Shown piece after piece: positions 59,050 to 64,000 of a stretch of 64,000 nucleotides of DNA. Each line of letters begins with the position of its first letter. Positions within the stretch are counted from its first letter, which is position 1. Position numbers and translations under genes: made by a program. Origin of the DNA: Mytilisepta virgata (lineage: Eukaryota; Mollusca; Bivalvia; Mytilida; Mytilidae). The stretch spans positions 24,893,139 through 24,957,138 of the forward strand of contig CM051512.1 of assembly GCA_028015205.1 (NCBI GenBank). The letters run 5' to 3'. The notes beneath the pieces were generated by a model. It did not search any database, was not told where the DNA came from, and saw nothing but the letters and a program-made list of their open reading frames with translations.

Positions 59050-59309
59050 GGTTATCTGAATTAATTTTCTATTCATGAATTTGGGATCGTGGTATTTTTA
59101 AAAGGTGCCAAATCGCAACGCTGCTAGTATTTACGTTTCAATATCATTAAGCCTTTCCATCGTTAAAGAAGTCAAGGATATAACATTCATTTGTTTTCCT
59201 ATATTTGTTGAATGTCTATCTATTTTGTTTTATCATCATATTTATTATTTCAACGCCAACAGATCTGATAGGAAATTACGAAAGTCTGCGTTTGTAATGG
59301 CGTAGACAT

Positions 59310-60516
59310 CATGCAATATTCATTAAATCATTGCTTTTTATTTAATGGCATATTACGTCGTCGTTAACAATTATACAAAACTCTCTGAAACTACTTGACT
59401 AATTAGAACCAAACTTGGTATGAATGTTCCTTGGGGTACCCTGCATAGAACTGATGTGGGGATTTTTGATTCGTCGAAAAACATGGCCGCTGTTACTAAA
59501 AATAGAACATAGGGGTCAAACAACAGTTTTTCGCAAATATCTCAAAAATCATTAGGTTACGGCAAATTCTGGCAGGTTGAAAGTGTTCAGCATGATGAGA
59601 GCTACCCGTGTGCTGATTTTCGTGAAAATCTGTCAACTGATATTAGAGTTATTGCCCTTTTTTGACATTTTTGGCTTTTTTTATGTTATTATTTCAAAAA
59701 TCTTCTTCTCTGAAACTACTATTCAAAATCAAATGAAACTTGGTAAGATTGTTCCTTAGGGTATCCTGCAAAAAGTTAATGCTTGGATTTTTGATTGGTC
59801 GAAAAACATGTCCACCCTTACTAAATAGAACATAGGGGTCAAAATGCTGTTTTTTGCATATTTTTTCCTGAATTATAGAAAGAAAATGAAGATGAAAGCT
59901 ATTTTCAAGGTAAACATGGTATCCCATGTTGAATGGTGATGATGAAAGTTTGTTTTGGACGGCCATTTTTAAAATGGCTGCCATTTTCCCGCCATTTTTT
60001 ACACTTGCTCAGATTTCAACAATATTTGGTTTTTAAAGTAAACATGGTCATGATGGTATCCTTAGTGAATGGTGATGATGAGATTTTTTGTATGGAGCAT
60101 CTATGGAAGGTCCTTTAGGAAATTTGCATAAATCTTCCCGGTCCGTGAAACAAAATGGCCGTCATGAGCATTTACATGTTCTGATTGGTCGAAATTTAAA
60201 AGTTCTTCTCCTTTGAAACCGTAAAGCCAAATGAACTGATTTTTGGTATGGAGCATCTATGAAAGGTCCTTTACAAACTTTGCATAAATCTTTCTAGTCC
60301 GTGAAACAAAATTGCCACCAGAAACCTTTATATGTTCTGATCGGTCAAAATTTAAAACTTCTCCTCTGAAACCGTTTGGCCAATGAACTTATGGTTGGTA
60401 TGAAGCATTTATAGAAGATCATTTACAAAGTTTCCAGAAATCAATCTAGTCTGTCAAATCAAAAGTTTGTGACTGCCAGGTGAGCTATACAGGCTCAGCC
60501 CACTGAGCCTCTTGTT
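59310..60516 (-). mobile_element. 1.2-kb dispersed element with gctcacctg end, between the duplicate copies
   Basis: On the minus strand it starts aaacaagaggctcagtgggc + tgagcctgtatagctcacctgg, the same end as at 11590. Inside are a 324-bp tandem pair (gaaaaacatgg/tcc then atagaacataggggtcaaa, near 59478 and 59802) and three copies of about 165 bp with ggagcatctatg.aaggtcct and gtccgtgaaacaaaat. No coding frame. Confidence 0.65.
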
Positions 60517-62354
60517 TAAACTGTAACTCGTTATAACGACTTAGCTAACTCTATTTATCAAACGGGTCGTGAGATTTATAAATGTGCACAAAATTAGAGT
60601 AGATTAAATATCTAATTAGTAGAGAATTGTTGCATGTTATTATTATATTATCCACTGAGACCTGACTGATAATAATAAGCCATATATATATGTGAATATG
60701 TGAAGGTCGGTTTAACCTATTAATGGTACAAGTCTGAATGACGTCAGAAGAAAATTAAAGATTTTTACTACTGCATGTTGAATTCATTATTTTAATATAT
60801 TACGATCTAGACATTAAAACCGAATTTATTTCTGGCTTATTGGGCAAATATTTCATCATAATTTTCCTTTGAAACAAAACATAGAAAAATACACGTTCTT
60901 GTCTATCATACATACAAAACATTAATTTTGTATTGGCTTACATGTATCATGATTTATTTATGTCAAATTAGATGAATTATTAAAACTGGAAACTCCAATT
61001 AATCTCGAAGCAATAAAAATAATTACAGAAGATATTACTTCTTTACTGTTAACTTATTTGAATTAATTTCTTATTCATGAAATTGTGGACGCGTTATTCA
61101 GATTGTTTAAGAGACGCCATTGGTATAAGTACCTACGCTGTTAGGAAACATGCTTCAATATTATGGAATCTTTCCGTCGTTAAACATGTTAAATGATTCA
61201 AGGTAATTGCAGTCTTTTAATTTTTATTAGTTTGACCTTTTATATAATATCTTCGATTTATAAGCCTTATGGTCAGATTTGAAATTCAACATTTTGACGT
61301 CATTTATTGTTGGTTACGTGTTCATGTCACAATCACCACGGAATATACCAAAGTATTCGCTTTCTATGGGCTAGACAACATGAAATTTTCAATGAAGCTG
61401 TGTTAATGTTATCATCTAGTTTTTTTGTCATTCATGGGAAAAGTTCGTGAAAAGCACAACGCTAGAATTGCCCCCCCCCCCCCTCTCCCGTCAGAAACTG
61501 TCGCTTTATTAGTGCAACTGTAAAGATACCTGTCGGCTCTCATTATTTCCAATTTGAAGGTCCCATAAATAATGCTTAGATGTAACAGGACGTTTGATAT
61601 ATCCAGAGTAAATATAGAGTGAATGCTCTTGGTACCGTAAAAATTACCAGGAGATATCAAGGATTTTGAGATAAAAGAGTTTTAGATATATGAGAAGTTC
61701 GTGTTTAAAACCTCTGTCCTTATATGGTTTTTACCATTATCCATTTGGTCATTTTTATATTTTTGAATCTGTTCTTGAACTTTATAATTTCTGTTCTGGT
61801 TTTCAACATTTTATGCCTTGAGCACAACTTATGAGTGTTAAATCGACGAAATATGCACATCTTTTGCATCAAAAAAATTTATCGAATTGGTATCTTAGAA
61901 TTTATTCCTTTTATTATAACAAGACAATTAACCCAGTATTATAAATTAATAAATAGCTTACTCATGGGCCCGAGCAGGAACACAACATATAGGTAAATGT
62001 TGATTTTGTAATTCTGCGTTAGAATTTAATTATTATTTTATCTATTGATAGTACAATAAAAGCAGCTATTGTGGCCATTGTATCTGTGTTCTTTTTTTTT
62101 AAACCCAGGAAACATTATATTGTCATTTAGTTCATATGTGAGGTTATTGAGAATTTGTATATTTTTCTTTGATTCTTGGACCTGATATGCTTCAGTAATG
62201 AGTAATTTGTACATATCCTGAAAGCAAACTGACGCTAATTAAATAGGTTCAGAGTTTAATATTGTGTTTGTCTTTGTCATGTTGGACATAAAAATTCATC
62301 AAACGGAATGTACTATTGTTAATTTATTAATTTTTTCCGAATAACAGATATATA

Positions 62355-62628
62355 TATCTATAATGTTAGAGAACATTGTCGTAAGTGTAAATTCTTCCTT
62401 TTCCCGACAGAGGAGGTAAATGAGGAGGGTGTCTGGGACAATATTCTAATTATTGATTTCTAATTATTACAGATACACATGTAGTTATAATGAAAATAAA
62501 AGAAAATATATTGTAAGTTATTCATTAAACCCAAGTCTGCTGAATGTCTCGTACATTTATATTTCAGTTGATACGTTAAAGATGACAAGCGTCATATTCA
62601 GTTTGTCGATTATTGTTTTCCGACGTAA
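62355..62628. other. 274-bp near-identical core of the duplication, copy B
   Basis: Partner of 57711-57984. The exon-like end here reads ccgac|gtaaaag, a weaker donor than in copy A (gtaagag), and an insertion of a few bases follows directly. Confidence 0.6.
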
Positions 62629-63334
62629 AAGATATGGAGCAGAATCGACATAGTAAGATTTCAAATGAGAAACAATATAAAGAAATAACATACTTTATAT
62701 AAGCAGATTTTTCTTCTTTTTATTATTTCTTATTTAATTTTTTTGCTCAAGATTTTTTTAGGTCACATATGCCTCCTCCGTCTCAGCAGTATTTGAGAAC
62801 ATGTCAACAGCGAAGGGCAATAATAATGGTCAACTTTTATTTCTGCATCAAGGTGTGGAAAAAACAAATAGTTTTGCTTGAGTTACATTTAGCAGGGAAT
62901 GCTTATTCGATTACGCATCTGGTCACGTCATTTATTACGTCTGTGTTAATCAATAGGTTCTGAGCATCTAATTTTTTCATTTGCCTTTATTACTTTGATA
63001 TTAATACATAATTTTTTTTTCTGTAGTTCTGATATTTAATTCCATCTCAATATTTAATTAATGATTAATTTTTTCATCATTTTACAAAAAAATAGATATG
63101 AAACTATTTCGAAATATTTTTAGCAGTTTCCGTACTTAAAATGGATAGGTGAAGAGTTTGACATGAAAAGGCCTTTCACTTAAAGACAGTAATGGTAAAA
63201 TATTCAAGGCCATAATGTTATATTTTCACAAGTAGACTTAATATTAAACTTTAAACATCGTGACCGAAGAGATTATTTTTTTATTCCACTCGTAGCCTTT
63301 TTTCTATTTGGAATGGGGTTATTCCAGTGGCGGC

Positions 63335-63463
63335 CGAGTGGTCTAGGTAGTTTGTCATGACTACTAATGATCACTAGCCTGTTAACACTGATGTTCTGAG
63401 TTCGAATCTTACCTGTAGCCAATTTTGATGAAAACGGCGTAAAACCCCAACTAAACAAACAAA
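63335..63463 (+). mobile_element. Internally deleted tRNA-derived SINE, first type
   Basis: Plus-strand head (gagtggtctaggtagtttgt, B box gagttcgaatctt) joined directly to the tail (gaaaacggcgtaaaacccca + actaaacaaacaaa); the middle of the family (ccgacattcggta etc.) is missing. Direct repeats cagtggcggc at 63325-63334 and 63464-63473 look like a target duplication. Confidence 0.82.
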
Positions 63464-63936
63464 CAGTGGCGGCAACATATTTTACCTAAATAATGTTTAA
63501 GTTGACTTCTGAGTCACGTGAAATTCGTCACTATTTCTACTCGAAAATTATAGCCTAAAATGTTGGATTTATAGAAGATTGTTGCAAAATTTTATGCGAT
63601 TTTTCCTTAATTAATCCATAAACTTAAAATATCTACATGTCTCTAGGGCTCTTGCAAATAAACCGTATAGATCGTATATACATGTATTTCTACATGTAGC
63701 TTGCTGAGTCAAGTTCGTGCTTTCTTTCAAAACGACAGCACATTACATGCAAGTTAAATAAAAAAAAATATAAATACATGACTTTTCTTGACTATCTGAT
63801 ATACATGTACATTTTAATTTTAGAGTCAGAATCGGGATACCGGAAATGAGGTTCTCGAAAGGGCTTTACATGTACCAGATTCTGTTTGTTACGTACAATG
63901 TATATAAAGCAAGAACAAATTAGAGAATCCAATAGT

Positions 63937-64000
63937 TACTTATTTTATTTATTTATTTTTTATTTTATTTTATTTATTTTTTTATTTTTTTTTTATCTGA
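63937..64000. repeat. (attt)n microsatellite at window end
   Basis: tattttatttatttattttt and variants to the last bases. Matches in position the (att)n run after copy A. Confidence 0.85.

Larger units (their letters stand above)
60550..63940. repeat. Segmental duplication, copy B
   Basis: Second copy, about 4.6-5.2 kb right of copy A in the same orientation. It lacks the 311-bp insertion, lacks about 240 bases opposite 56941-57189, and between 63148 and 63811 has unrelated sequence with a SINE where copy A has the left half of a foldback. It has a poly-C run near 61471-61483. Confidence 0.88.

Overview
This window looks like nuclear DNA from a bivalve mollusc, most likely a mytilid mussel. 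It is AT-rich, has spliced genes with GT-AG introns and almost no long open frames, and is packed with short interspersed and inverted-repeat elements. Two things point to mussels: a retroelement 3' end at about 38180-39105 of a type I recall as very common in mussel genomes, and tRNA-derived SINEs with bivalve-type tails. The assignment is from recall; no database was searched.

I can defend two protein-coding genes, both on the minus strand. The first (exons at 5791-6579, 5248-5470, 1982-2377 and 1-183, running off the left edge) starts with a HEPN domain of the DZIP3 type, then a charged coiled-coil-like exon, then two exons of unrecognised sequence. All four exon junctions agree in reading phase. 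The second (24373-24780 and 19428-19721) would encode a protein of about 233 residues with a long hydrophilic N-terminal part and one membrane segment near the C-terminus. Its splice sites come in in-phase pairs.

Most of the rest is repeat DNA. Layout: 1-6.6 kb HEPN gene with a foldback, two TIR elements and a 12-copy satellite in its introns; 6.6-10.6 kb little recognised; 10.6-17 kb two tandem arrays, a 1.5 kb dispersed element and three SINEs; 17.5-25.3 kb the membrane-protein gene with four copies of a TTAA-ended MITE in and around it; 26-32 kb a composite tandem array and several inverted-repeat elements; 35-41 kb a SINE, a foldback, two copies of a second TTAA-ended family and a nested Harbinger-like transposon (36649-39373) holding a second one (37171-39236), which holds a retroelement fragment; 42-46 kb a 73-bp array, foldbacks and a SINE; 47-54 kb scattered foldbacks and doubtful coding fragments; 54-64 kb a tandem segmental duplication of about 3 kb (55.3-59.0 and 60.5-64.0 kb).

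The points most worth a second look are the degenerate ribonuclease motif in the HEPN protein, the nested Harbinger structure with readable target-site duplications, the two TTAA-ended families, and a 274-bp block inside the segmental duplication that is nearly identical between copies that otherwise differ much more.
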